From positions 372,001 to 436,000 of the forward strand of contig NZ_JBFEFG010000281.1 in assembly GCF_040718835.1 (NCBI RefSeq): DNA of 64,000 nt, written 5' to 3'. Source of the stretch: Bremerella sp. JC817. Lineage in GTDB: Bacteria > Planctomycetota > Planctomycetia > Pirellulales > Pirellulaceae. Shown one piece after another: positions 39,497 to 48,765 of this stretch. Made by a program: the position numbers and the translations under genes. Each line of letters begins with the position of its first letter. Position 1 is the first letter of the stretch. Below the pieces are notes generated by a model. That model saw only the letters and a list, made by a program, of their open reading frames with translations. It searched no databases and was not told the DNA's origin.

Positions 39497-40375
39497 ATGG
39501 AATTTACCGCTGGCTTCGAGCACTTCGTTCGCACGGATGAACCTTTGGCACAATACACCTGGCTGAAACTGGGTGGAAGCGCAGAATATTTCGCCGAACC
39601 TACGACCATCGAAGAACTTGCTTCCGTCGTCAAACGGTGCCGCGAAAACGATATTCCGTGTCGCGTGCTGGGTGGCGGCTCGAACTTGCTGGTCAGCGAC
39701 GACGGCGTTCCGGGCATGGTGATTCACCTGAGCCATCCCGTCTTCAGCGGGATCGAAGTTGACGGCAACCGTGTCACCGTCGGCGGTGGTGCCAAGCTTT
39801 CCCATGTCGTCAGCACGTCCGTCGGAGCAGGTCTGGCCGGTCTGGAAGCTTTGGCTGGTATTCCTGGCACCGTCGGTGGTGCCCTGCATGGCAATGCCGG
39901 GGCGAATGGCGTCGACATTGGTCAGCGGACGGTCGAAGCCAAGGTGATGACCCGCACTGGCGAAGTGCAGACCCGCACCGCCAGCGATCTGCAGTTCACC
40001 TATCGCCAGAGCAGCTTGGATGAACTAGTGATTCTAAGCGCCGTGTTCGAGCTGGACCCAGCGGACTCGCAGGAACTGACCCGCCGCATGCAAAAGTTCT
40101 GGATCGTCCAGAAGGCTTCGCAGCCAGGCGGATCGGACGCGGTCGGTTACATGTTCTTCGACCCACAAGGGCTTTCTGCCAGCTCGGTGATCGAGCAATC
40201 GGGGCTGAAGGGCACCAAGGTCGGCGGGGCCGAAATCTGCGGCGAACATGCCAATTTCGTCATCGCCAGCCCAGAAGCAACCGCCAGCGATGTTCGCCGG
40301 TTAGCCGAACTCGTTCAAAGCCGTGTGAAGGAAGTCAGTGGCATGGATCTGAAGTGCCAGCTAACCATCTGGTAG
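39497..40375 (+). CDS. murB: UDP-N-acetylenolpyruvoylglucosamine reductase (MurB), atypical active site
   Basis: MurB makes UDP-N-acetylmuramate, an early peptidoglycan precursor, in the cytoplasm using FAD and NADPH. The 292-residue protein has the FAD-binding part (TWLKLGGSAEYFAEP, VLGGGSNLLVSDDG, LEALAGIPGTVGGALHGNAG) and the conserved TYRQS with Arg at 170. In the usual motif GS(x)FKNP the serine protonates the substrate. Here the matching stretch is GYMFFDP at 217-223, so serine is replaced by tyrosine and the lysine by phenylalanine. GLKGTKVGGAEICGEHANFVI follows normally. It is therefore a real MurB relative whose activity should not be assumed. Confidence 0.88.
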   Translation: MEFTAGFEHFVRTDEPLAQYTWLKLGGSAEYFAEPTTIEELASVVKRCRENDIPCRVLGGGSNLLVSDDGVPGMVIHLSHPVFSGIEVDGNRVTVGGGAKLSHVVSTSVGAGLAGLEALAGIPGTVGGALHGNAGANGVDIGQRTVEAKVMTRTGEVQTRTASDLQFTYRQSSLDELVILSAVFELDPADSQELTRRMQKFWIVQKASQPGGSDAVGYMFFDPQGLSASSVIEQSGLKGTKVGGAEICGEHANFVIASPEATASDVRRLAELVQSRVKEVSGMDLKCQLTIW

Positions 40376-40624
40376 CAGCGGCACCACTCTTACGAGCAAC
40401 CACCAGGAAGAGCGGAACATCGGTGGGCTTTCCGCCGTAAGACAAGTTTCGCGAACCGCAATCAAGTTGCCCGTTAAGATGAGCCGATCTCGAATCATGG
40501 GCAATTGTCGATTTCCATAAAACGTGTGGAGACGCGTTTATTGGAATCGAAAGATTCATTATGCTCTTCGCCATGCTGGCCGCTTTGCCGCCGGCATGCC
40601 ATGGACGGGCCAACTTTTACAAGG

Positions 40625-41521
40625 ATGTATCCAGTGAGTCGCAGCGATCAAACCCGATCGGGTTTGTTGAGCTTGGGTTCCCCTGCCGCGCGACAGTTCT
40701 TGCTGTGCGTCGCAATCATTGCGGCCTTCGTGCTTGTGATGGTCGCCGGCTGGAATCACTATGCCGACCAGTTCGCTGCCCGGGAAGAATTCCTGCTGTC
40801 GCCAAGCGACATTCTGATCACCACGCCGCCGGCATGGATTCAGTCGAACGTCCTGTCCGACTCTGTCGAAGAAGCGTCACTGCCGGAGCAACTCGATCTT
40901 CGCGATCGCGAGCTGACCTCGAAGATTGCCGCCACCTTCACGGCCCACCCCTGGGTGCGTCAGGTGCATAAAGTCGTCAAGCAATACCCGGCCAAGGTCT
41001 TGGTCGAACTCGAATACCGTCGGCCGGTCGCCATGGTGGAAGTCGAATACGTGGAAGCTGGTACTGTTAGCCGCGGCCTGATCCCGGTCGACGTCGAAGG
41101 AACCGTATTGCCAACGGGCGACTTTCCTCGAATTCAAGCAACCGATCGCTACCCACGCATCCATATCGATCTGAAGCGACCGATGGTCGAAGCCGGGATG
41201 AAATGGGACGACCCACGCGTTGCCGAAGCGGCCTCGATCGCCAGTTTGCTGGTAGGTCACTGGAGCGAATTGAAGTTGAACCGAATCGTCGTCAAAGAAG
41301 ATGGCGGTCGGCACTACGAATTAGAATCCGACACCACCCGCATCATTTGGGGAAGTCCCCCAGGCCAAGAACTGCCGCAAGAGACGCTGGCGAACCACAA
41401 AGTTCAGGTGATGCTGCAGAAAGCAGCTGAGTCGGCCATCTCCGACAACAACGCCAGCCCAGCACTCGATCTACGAACGGCAGGTCGAGCATTGACCGGC
41501 ACTGGCCCGGTACGCCGCTAG
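40625..41521 (+). CDS. ftsQ: FtsQ-like cell-division protein with POTRA domain
   Basis: The start is not certain: ATG codons at 40601 and 40625 are both in frame, and neither has an ideal ribosome site. From 40625 the product is 298 residues with one N-terminal membrane helix (FLLCVAIIAAFVLVMVAGW) and a periplasmic part. The segment TAHPWVRQVHKVVKQYPAKV is typical of the POTRA domain of FtsQ/DivIB, followed by the beta-domain. FtsQ links FtsBL to the division machine. Planctomycetes are known to lack FtsZ, so the surviving murB-ftsQ order looks like a remnant of the dcw cluster. The next gene is convergent. Confidence 0.75.
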   Translation: MYPVSRSDQTRSGLLSLGSPAARQFLLCVAIIAAFVLVMVAGWNHYADQFAAREEFLLSPSDILITTPPAWIQSNVLSDSVEEASLPEQLDLRDRELTSKIAATFTAHPWVRQVHKVVKQYPAKVLVELEYRRPVAMVEVEYVEAGTVSRGLIPVDVEGTVLPTGDFPRIQATDRYPRIHIDLKRPMVEAGMKWDDPRVAEAASIASLLVGHWSELKLNRIVVKEDGGRHYELESDTTRIIWGSPPGQELPQETLANHKVQVMLQKAAESAISDNNASPALDLRTAGRALTGTGPVRR

Positions 41522-41531
41522 AGCAAACTGC

Positions 41532-41762
41532 TCATCTAATACGCTGCGATGAATCGGAGGAGAGATAGCTGGTGTCGCCTGCCTTCCCATCGGGCACTTG
41601 ATTCCAACTGCTGTTCTCCGGAATCTCTGTGCGTCGAATTGCCACACTCTGGGGTGCTTCAATTCCGACTCGCACCGCTTTTCCCGTGACACGCAACACG
41701 ACGACCGTGATGCCGTCGCCAATCTCGATTCTTTCACCAACGCGTCGACTTAAGACTAACAT
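41532..41762 (-). CDS. csrA: Carbon storage regulator CsrA
   Basis: From the ATG at 41762, with AGGGA upstream, the product is 76 residues. The first 48 residues are the CsrA fold (MLVLSRRVGERIEIGDG, VRVGIEAPQSVAIRR), which binds GGA motifs in mRNA leaders and controls translation and stability. The last 28 residues extend beyond the usual CsrA length with a Ser/Asp-rich tail. The longer frame upstream adds unrelated sequence. No flagellar genes are nearby. Confidence 0.95.
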   Translation of the reverse strand: MLVLSRRVGERIEIGDGITVVVLRVTGKAVRVGIEAPQSVAIRRTEIPENSSWNQVPDGKAGDTSYLSSDSSQRIR

Positions 41763-42017
41763 AGCGTCCCTGCCCAAGACCTTAACTAAGAAATATATCA
41801 GCGAGATGAATCTCACCTCGCTTCCGGTCGTTTTCGGTTACACGATGCTAGTCAGGTTGCGGCAGAACGTCAGACAGAAACCATGTCCGTTCGTTCTAAC
41901 CGCGAGTATAAAAATCTCCATGCGGTTTACTACAAACAAAATGAAATCAGGGTGACATTTTCCGCAAAATAGTCAACTTTCTGCTGCAAGCTTATTGACG
42001 AACGTTAATACAAACAG

Positions 42018-43487
42018 TCATTCGCTTGGTATCTGATTCATGGTGTAGTACAGCACGTCATGCCAGAGCGGCTCACCATTCTCGTTGCGAATTCCCGGGA
42101 AATGGATTTCGTGAACGTGCCCTTCCTGGACTTTATCTAAGGTGATTTTCAGCGACTTCTTATCCGGAGCGACTTCGACTTGGGTCACTGCCGGCTTGGT
42201 ATGGTCGACCTCAGGGCTACCGTAGCTCGACTGATAGATATAGGTATAGGTCTCGGCGACGATCGCATCGGCGGCCGTGGCGGAGGCAGCATCGATTGGC
42301 TTCGTGAAATGGACGGTGAAGCCATCGGGATTCGCTGTTACATTCAGCAAGTCGAATGGAACGACGCCGGTCCAGTTGATCCGTTCCAACGAGAACGGCT
42401 TGCTGCCGCGTGATCCCCAACCACGGTTGGTACCACCGACAAACAGGTTGCCATCTTCGGTCATCCAGATTGGCAAGGTGCCGGAGCCGATGTCCTTCAG
42501 GAACGGAATGCACGCCCCTTGGTAGCGGCCATTCACTTCTTCCATAACGACACGCATCACGGTGCTGTGCGACTGATCGCCCACCATCATCTGGCCGGCG
42601 AATGGCCCGAACTTGCCTTCCGATCGATCGTAGTCGACACCACTGGCCGACTTCCCCATCTTGTCGTAAGGGAACAGAACAGCAGCAGGCATGTACTCAG
42701 GGATCTTCTTTGCTTCGACATGGAAGCGACTGTTGCTTTCCGGATCTTGTGGGCGATCGCCCATCTCTGGTGCGAGCTTGTACCAATCGTTGCCGCCTGG
42801 GTGACCGACGAACTTGCCGGGCACCAAATGCTTTAAACCACAGGTACCGTTCCAGGGACCTTGGTTATCGGTATAGAACACATCGCCGGCGGCGTTCATG
42901 CCGATACCACCAGGGCTACGCACACCACTCGTTGTCGCCACGGTGGTGCCGTCTTCGTTCACACGCATACACCAGCCGCGAAATGGAACCTGACTCGAGA
43001 ACGAACCGGTCAAGCAAAGCGTGACCCAGATGTTCCCTCCCTGATCGAAGCGCGAACCGAAGGCGTATTCGTGATAGTCACCCGACACGCCCCAGCGATC
43101 CGAGACGATCTCGAATTCATCTGCTTCGCCATCACCGTTGGTATCGCGAATCCGCGAGACATCGGTTCGCTGCGTCACGTAGAGCCAGCCATCGCGATAA
43201 GCGAGGCCAAGCACTTCGTGCAGACCATGAGCGAACAGCGTGAACTTGGTATCGGTCTCTGGCGAACTGGCCTTCGGATTCGAGACCATGTAGATATCGC
43301 CGCGACGCGTGGCAACCGCCAACTTACCGTCCGGCATCATCTCTAGTGCGCCAACTTCCAGCACGACACCTTCCGGAATCGGAAGCGGCGTGATCTTGTA
43401 GTACTTTTCCTGCTCGCTTTCCTGGGCGAAACCCACGGTGGTACCGAGCAAAACCATCATCAGAGCAAACGTTGTATATCGAATCAT
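42018..43487 (-). CDS. Secreted beta-propeller protein (sorbosone dehydrogenase-like)
   Basis: The start at 43487 gives a signal peptide (TTFALMMVLLGTTVGFAQE) and 489 residues. The repeats PEGVVLEVGALEMMPDGKLAVATRRGDIY, GLAYRDGWLYVTQRTDVSRIRDTNGDGEADE and DVFYTDNQGPWNGTCGLKHL follow the six-bladed propeller pattern of PQQ-type glucose/sorbosone dehydrogenase-like proteins that are abundant in planctomycetes. DTNGDGEADE resembles a calcium-binding loop. The C-terminal 100 residues form a beta domain. It probably oxidises or binds a sugar outside the cytoplasm. The cytochrome gene lies 52 bases upstream on the same strand, suggesting electron transfer from this protein to it. Confidence 0.8.
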   Translation of the reverse strand: MIRYTTFALMMVLLGTTVGFAQESEQEKYYKITPLPIPEGVVLEVGALEMMPDGKLAVATRRGDIYMVSNPKASSPETDTKFTLFAHGLHEVLGLAYRDGWLYVTQRTDVSRIRDTNGDGEADEFEIVSDRWGVSGDYHEYAFGSRFDQGGNIWVTLCLTGSFSSQVPFRGWCMRVNEDGTTVATTSGVRSPGGIGMNAAGDVFYTDNQGPWNGTCGLKHLVPGKFVGHPGGNDWYKLAPEMGDRPQDPESNSRFHVEAKKIPEYMPAAVLFPYDKMGKSASGVDYDRSEGKFGPFAGQMMVGDQSHSTVMRVVMEEVNGRYQGACIPFLKDIGSGTLPIWMTEDGNLFVGGTNRGWGSRGSKPFSLERINWTGVVPFDLLNVTANPDGFTVHFTKPIDAASATAADAIVAETYTYIYQSSYGSPEVDHTKPAVTQVEVAPDKKSLKITLDKVQEGHVHEIHFPGIRNENGEPLWHDVLYYTMNQIPSE

Positions 43488-43538
43488 GGCGATCCCCATG
43501 CAAAGGGTCAAACGGAGCAATCAGGTACCAGGGAGGTC

Positions 43539-46271
43539 TTACCAAACGTATTTCAGCGAGAACTGACGCGGACCGGCACCTTCCGGCACCTCGATCAACA
43601 GATCGTTTTGATCCGGTCGGACGATCCCCTTGGCTCCTTCGATTTGAACCTTGAGACCATCCCCCATCTGAAACCAGCCATCCTCCAGGGCATGAATACC
43701 GCCCCCTTGAAGTGCTCGGAAAACAAACGAACCAGTCGTCGGTGGACCTTCGACCGTGAACTCTCGAACCAATACCGGGAACTCACCCACCTTGTCGGCG
43801 TGGATGGCTTCCGCAATGGTTTGCTCGTCGAAGCGATAACGGAACGTTGGGTTGTTCGCTTCATCGAGGCGATAGCCTAAGAACTTGTAGCCAGCCTCCT
43901 TGCCCGACGTTTCCGGCCACTTGGCAGCAGCGTCTGTCAGCACTGCGAACGGTGCCTTGCCTGGCAAGTGGATGACGTTGTCACCCAGCGGAGGCTGGAA
44001 GCCCTGACCGCGACCGGTCCAGTGACGCGACGCATCGATGAACGCTCCTTGCCAGATCAAGGCCAGGTTCATGTCGTTGGCATCGAACGCAATGTTCGCC
44101 TTCTCAGGGAATCCGACCCCAATCGCACGGCTGCCCGCTCCTTCGATAAAGTTGCGATAGATCACAGCCTTGCGCCAGGCGATCAGCTCGATCGGCTGCT
44201 CACCCACACCAAACGGCTTGGCCGCTTTGTTCTGATCGCTCAGGTAGATCCAAATGGCTTCGACCTGTTGATCGGCATCGCCACTAAGAATATTCCGCAT
44301 CACCGACTTGCCATTCGGCCAAGCCGTTGGCATTCGCGTTCCCTTGCGGAAGCGAGGTGGATCCATGACGTAGGCCATGAACCAGTCATGATTCAAACGG
44401 CGAGTCATCAGCGTCATGTCGATGCCCTGGACGCCAGAGGCCTTTTCACCATCGAACGTGTGGCACTTGATACAACCAAAGACCTTGTCACCCACCATGT
44501 GTCGTCCGGTCGCCTTGATGCGGCCTTCCGTTTCTGGGATCTCGATCGGTGGATGCTCCGGCAGCGTATCGAGCGTGGCGAACAATGGCTGCAACTGCCC
44601 CACATTCTGACGACCGAAATTCGGCATCACGGTCTTCATGTAAGGTCGATCCTTGGCACCTTCGCCTAGGATCTTGTTCATCCAGTTCGGCGTCAGCTTG
44701 GCACCGACACCGGTAAGCGTCGGTGGGATGCGACCTTCATCACCCATTTCGGCCTGGGTAGTGTGAAACAACGTGTCGAGCTGCGGATCGACACCGCCAA
44801 TCTCGTTGCGTTGATGGCATGCATAGCAGTTGAAGGTTGCCAGGTGGCGTTGAACGCGTTGCTCTGGTTCCCAGGCCAACGTGTTGGCTTCTTTGCGATG
44901 CGAAATCGCCGACGCCAGGCTCTTGCGTTGGGCTTCTGTCAGGCGAAAGTCAGGAGCCCCTGTCGGCTCGGCGGCCAGACAGCCCTTGCTGATTTCGAGT
45001 TCCGCCAGGTTCGGGCCCTTCAAGATCGAGCGATCCGCTTTGGTTCCTTCCAGTTTGTGGCAGGTCGCACAGCCAAGCGAAACGAACTGAATCTGCCCCT
45101 TTTCTGCTCGCTGGGCATCGACCTGGAAACCAGGCGTACCGCTCGACTTTTCAGCAGGCTCGGGACTAAGCACGATAAAGTCGGCGACCGAAGCGTTTCG
45201 CATGCCGCGAGGGCCATCGAACAGCACTTCAAGCTCTTGCTCGCCGGCCCCTTCAAAGTATTCGACTCGCAGCGGGTGATACCCGGGTTCAAGTCGTACC
45301 TTACCGGAACGACGCCCTTTCGGATGAATCCCGTCGTGAATGACGACTTCCTTGCCATCGATCAGCAACCGGCTACCGTCGTCCGATTCGAGATGGAAGT
45401 TGTAATCCCCTTTCTGCGTGATGTTCAGAAAGCCCTCGAACACGAGACCGAAGTGATCTTTTCGCGGGGCAATGCCGACGTCGAACGACATCGTCTCGCC
45501 GGTATCGATGGGCTTCAGCTTCGAGAAGTCTGGTAGCTTGTCCCAGTTGCCTTCGTAGTAGGTGTACTTGATGTTCGCTGGAATCTCGACATCCAGATCC
45601 TGCAGCAAATACTGGGCGATCTTGTTGGCATCTTCCGAAGTAAGCCGCAGCGAAGGCATACGGCCAGAGGCACGCACCTTCAATGGATCTTGCAGGAACG
45701 CGGCGAGGGAAGGAACCGAGTACTTTGCTTCGAGCTGGCCCAGCGGCTTTAGTTGGCCGACCTCAGGCGGGCTGCCTTCGCGCGGACCGTGACACGCGGC
45801 ACAGCCGATATCGTGGTAGAGGTTCTTCCCGTCGTTGATATCGCGACCACGCCGCCGAGCTTCCTGCAATCGACCGGTCGAAGCGAGGAAATGGGTCAAG
45901 TTCTCAATCGCTTCCGCGCGTTCTTCCGCTGGCAACCCACCCAGCACATCGGGCATCGTAGCCCCTGGCTTCAATTGGTGGGGATCGGCGAGGTAGGCTC
46001 GTAGATATTCTGGACGCACGCGCGATCCGACCGTCGACAAATCAGGAGCCGATTTCGGTGCGAGGTTGCCCAGGTCGACGTTGGACTGGGCATGACATGC
46101 CACGCAGTTCAATTCGCTCAGAAGCAATTCGCCTCCGGCGGCATCGCTAGACTGCGAATGGAAGCGTTCATATCCTGGAATGATTGGGCCAGTCTGTGCC
46201 CCTGCGGGATGGCTCTTTAGAACAACAAGAACCGACGCAACCACAAGGATGCCGAGGTGCATTCTCTTCAT
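43539..46271 (-). CDS. Secreted multi-heme cytochrome c with PA14 domain
   Basis: The 910-residue protein has a signal peptide and five CxxCH heme motifs: at residues 56-60 (CVACH), 157-161 (CAACH), 401-405 (CATCH), 482-486 (CYACH) and 600-604 (CIKCH). A PA14 carbohydrate-binding domain lies between the second and third (about 235-355, with the pattern YTYYEGNWDKLPDFS and LESDDGSRLLIDGKEVV). The C-terminal 250 residues form a beta-rich domain. Such PA14-cytochrome fusions are typical of planctomycetes and are thought to link polymer binding to electron transfer. It precedes the propeller gene in one transcript. An ATG two codons into the frame (46262) is also possible. Confidence 0.9.
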   Translation of the reverse strand: MKRMHLGILVVASVLVVLKSHPAGAQTGPIIPGYERFHSQSSDAAGGELLLSELNCVACHAQSNVDLGNLAPKSAPDLSTVGSRVRPEYLRAYLADPHQLKPGATMPDVLGGLPAEERAEAIENLTHFLASTGRLQEARRRGRDINDGKNLYHDIGCAACHGPREGSPPEVGQLKPLGQLEAKYSVPSLAAFLQDPLKVRASGRMPSLRLTSEDANKIAQYLLQDLDVEIPANIKYTYYEGNWDKLPDFSKLKPIDTGETMSFDVGIAPRKDHFGLVFEGFLNITQKGDYNFHLESDDGSRLLIDGKEVVIHDGIHPKGRRSGKVRLEPGYHPLRVEYFEGAGEQELEVLFDGPRGMRNASVADFIVLSPEPAEKSSGTPGFQVDAQRAEKGQIQFVSLGCATCHKLEGTKADRSILKGPNLAELEISKGCLAAEPTGAPDFRLTEAQRKSLASAISHRKEANTLAWEPEQRVQRHLATFNCYACHQRNEIGGVDPQLDTLFHTTQAEMGDEGRIPPTLTGVGAKLTPNWMNKILGEGAKDRPYMKTVMPNFGRQNVGQLQPLFATLDTLPEHPPIEIPETEGRIKATGRHMVGDKVFGCIKCHTFDGEKASGVQGIDMTLMTRRLNHDWFMAYVMDPPRFRKGTRMPTAWPNGKSVMRNILSGDADQQVEAIWIYLSDQNKAAKPFGVGEQPIELIAWRKAVIYRNFIEGAGSRAIGVGFPEKANIAFDANDMNLALIWQGAFIDASRHWTGRGQGFQPPLGDNVIHLPGKAPFAVLTDAAAKWPETSGKEAGYKFLGYRLDEANNPTFRYRFDEQTIAEAIHADKVGEFPVLVREFTVEGPPTTGSFVFRALQGGGIHALEDGWFQMGDGLKVQIEGAKGIVRPDQNDLLIEVPEGAGPRQFSLKYVW

Positions 46272-46496
46272 GCGGAAAGCCAATTATGGAACGAGGAAAT
46301 AGATCGGGTGGGAGAAGTGCTAAGTTAGGCAGGGGATTGGCCTAAGGATGTGAGTTGGCCCTATTTCATAGCCAAGCGAAGGCAAAGTCAACTAATGCAT
46401 CCGAATTATTCGATCGATTGTAAAATTGCTCGGTGAGTTTTCACAAACCCTATGAGTAACTTTTCGCCACGATCGGCTATCAGCAGAGTGACGCCG

Positions 46497-48761
46497 TTAT
46501 AGAGAAGTCTTTCGTGTGGCAAGCTCGGCCAACTGATCCAGGTGCTGACGAAGATCTTCCAGCTTTTTTGGAAGTTCAGCGTGGGTAAGGTCGATATGAT
46601 CGTCGTCGAACTCGCGTAGAATTTTCAGGGCGGGATTTTTTCGAGTTCCAAAGTTGGCTGCCATCCCCAGCAATCGATGGGCAGTGAACGAGAACTTTTT
46701 CGGATCACCAGCGGACAAGGCATCGATCAACAATTGATACTGGGGCTGGTAGTTTTCGCAGTACATCACCATTAGCTTGATCCGCAGGTTCTCAGGATAC
46801 GACGCCAATGGATCATCGTCGACTTCGCCCTCTTCCGATTCTGCCTGGTGTATGGCTGCCGCAGGAGGCGAATTACTTTCAGATGTTCCCGCCAGAAGCT
46901 GCAGCACGGAACGCAAGCCTTCGAGCGTGACGGGCTTGGTTAGATATCCGTCCATGCCGGCTTCGACCGTCTTGCTGCGAAACTCTTCGGTCGCATGGGC
47001 CGTCAAAGCGATCACGGGAGGCCGACTCCGATCGGTTTCCAGGCAGCGTGCAATCAGCCGACTGAAGAAATCGAACCCGTCGCCATCAGGCAGTTCGAGA
47101 TCCAGCAAAATCAGGTGGGGCCATTTGTTTTGCATCTTGTCGAAGCCATCTTCGATCGAAACGGCGAATTGATGTGGCACGGCCAGTTCGGAAAGCATCT
47201 CACCGACCACCAGACGGTTGGCATCGACATCTTCGACCACCAACACATGCGTTTTCGACAGTGCCGGCATCACCTCAACCGGTGCAGACTTGTCGTGCTC
47301 CCATTCGTCCCGTACCGGCGCGTCGCCGAACGAGCGAGCCATCGGAACTTCGATGATGAATGACGTTCCGACTCCTAACTGGCTGACAACACGGATCCGG
47401 CCATCCATGGCTTCCACCAGGCGATAGGCAATGCTAAGCCCGAGTCCTGCGCCGCCATGCTTGTCGCGGTCTCGTTCGGCTTGCTTGAAAGGCTCGAAGA
47501 TCACCTTCTGGTCTTCGGGCGAAATCCCAGGACCAGTGTCGGTCACGCTGAACGTAAACCAGACTTCATGAGCCATATGCCGTTGAATCTCGGCATCGAC
47601 CGTGACTCGACCTGAGGTTGTGAACTTTAAGGCGTTTTGGATCAAGTTGACCAGGACCTGGCGGAAGCGATTCTCGTCACCAAGCACCCATAGATCGAGC
47701 CCGTCGTCCATGTTGAGCACCAGTTCTAGCCCACGTTGCTGGGCCTGATGCTTGAACATATCGACGACCTTCTCGATCGTCTCTTTGGGATTTAATGGCG
47801 AACGTCGCAGCTTCAGGTCGGAGTCGACTTCCAGCTTCGACATATCGAGCAAATCGGTCAGTAACCCCATCAGCGAAAGGGCCGAGTCGTGAATCGTGTT
47901 GAGCAGCTTCTTCTGGTTGTCGACCAGGCGACCTCGCAGCAGCACTTCGGAAAGCCCCAGGATGGCATTCATCGGCGTGCGAAGTTCGTGGCTCATTTTG
48001 GCCAGGAAGCGCGTCTTTTCTTGATTGGCCCCTTCCGCGAGTTCCTTCGCTACCTTCAGGTCTTCGGCATTCTGCCGGAGCCGCTGAACCATCTTCTGCA
48101 GCTGATTCACTGCCGGACGAAAAACAAACAAACCTTCCAGCAGCAACACGGCAAGTGTCACGATCAGCAGACCATGTTCGGTTCGCTTCAAGTTCGAGAC
48201 ACGACTTTCGGCTTCCAGATCGTAGGCATACACAATCTGATCCATGCCGGAGAGAAAGCCTTCCTCGTGCTCCATAATTTGGCGCAGGGACGGCGTGATC
48301 TGGTTCAACGGAATCTCATCGTCTGGCGTCGCCAGAATTTTAGTCGCGGCCTCGCGGATCGATTGAAACTGTGGCTCAAGATCGGCATACAGTTGCGTAA
48401 TTACGTCGCTGTTGCTGCCCGGCAATCCCAACTTGAGATCTCCATTTTGCAGCCCGAGATGAGACGATTCCCATAGCTCGAGAGCATCTCGCAATTCGCG
48501 GCGATCGGCCGACCGTTCAAAGGGATTCTCGGTTGTGTGCAGTTGCAGCGCAAGCTTGGTGATCTTCTGGCTCAACATCCGTTGGCGCCCAGCAATATTG
48601 ATCACCGTGGAATCGCTTAACTGGCGTTCCAGGCTATGCTGAATAAGAACTTGCCCTGCGATCGTCAGCAAGGCCACGGCACTCAAAGCGAGCACATAGA
48701 GGATCGTCAGACGATTGGCGGAGGACTTTGCAGTGGGAATCAATTCCCGCTGATCGGTCAT
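46497..48761 (-). CDS. Hybrid sensor histidine kinase with PilJ/NarX-type input, receiver and HPt domains
   Basis: The 754-residue protein starts four bases after the regulator gene, so the two are co-transcribed. An N-terminal membrane helix leads to a periplasmic domain opening with [22 protein letters not shown], the motif of PilJ and NarX-type domains, which in NarX binds nitrate. A second membrane segment near residue 200 precedes the kinase: His 258 in [12 protein letters not shown]-binding [10 protein letters not shown] and [10 protein letters not shown] receiver domain follows with Asp at about 554, and a C-terminal HPt domain with His at about 695 (FTAHRLLG). It probably phosphorylates the NtrC-like partner in response to nitrate or nitrite, inferred from the nitrate genes nearby. 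Confidence 0.9.
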   Translation of the reverse strand: MTDQRELIPTAKSSANRLTILYVLALSAVALLTIAGQVLIQHSLERQLSDSTVINIAGRQRMLSQKITKLALQLHTTENPFERSADRRELRDALELWESSHLGLQNGDLKLGLPGSNSDVITQLYADLEPQFQSIREAATKILATPDDEIPLNQITPSLRQIMEHEEGFLSGMDQIVYAYDLEAESRVSNLKRTEHGLLIVTLAVLLLEGLFVFRPAVNQLQKMVQRLRQNAEDLKVAKELAEGANQEKTRFLAKMSHELRTPMNAILGLSEVLLRGRLVDNQKKLLNTIHDSALSLMGLLTDLLDMSKLEVDSDLKLRRSPLNPKETIEKVVDMFKHQAQQRGLELVLNMDDGLDLWVLGDENRFRQVLVNLIQNALKFTTSGRVTVDAEIQRHMAHEVWFTFSVTDTGPGISPEDQKVIFEPFKQAERDRDKHGGAGLGLSIAYRLVEAMDGRIRVVSQLGVGTSFIIEVPMARSFGDAPVRDEWEHDKSAPVEVMPALSKTHVLVVEDVDANRLVVGEMLSELAVPHQFAVSIEDGFDKMQNKWPHLILLDLELPDGDGFDFFSRLIARCLETDRSRPPVIALTAHATEEFRSKTVEAGMDGYLTKPVTLEGLRSVLQLLAGTSESNSPPAAAIHQAESEEGEVDDDPLASYPENLRIKLMVMYCENYQPQYQLLIDALSAGDPKKFSFTAHRLLGMAANFGTRKNPALKILREFDDDHIDLTHAELPKKLEDLRQHLDQLAELATRKTSL

Positions 48762-48765
48762 AACA

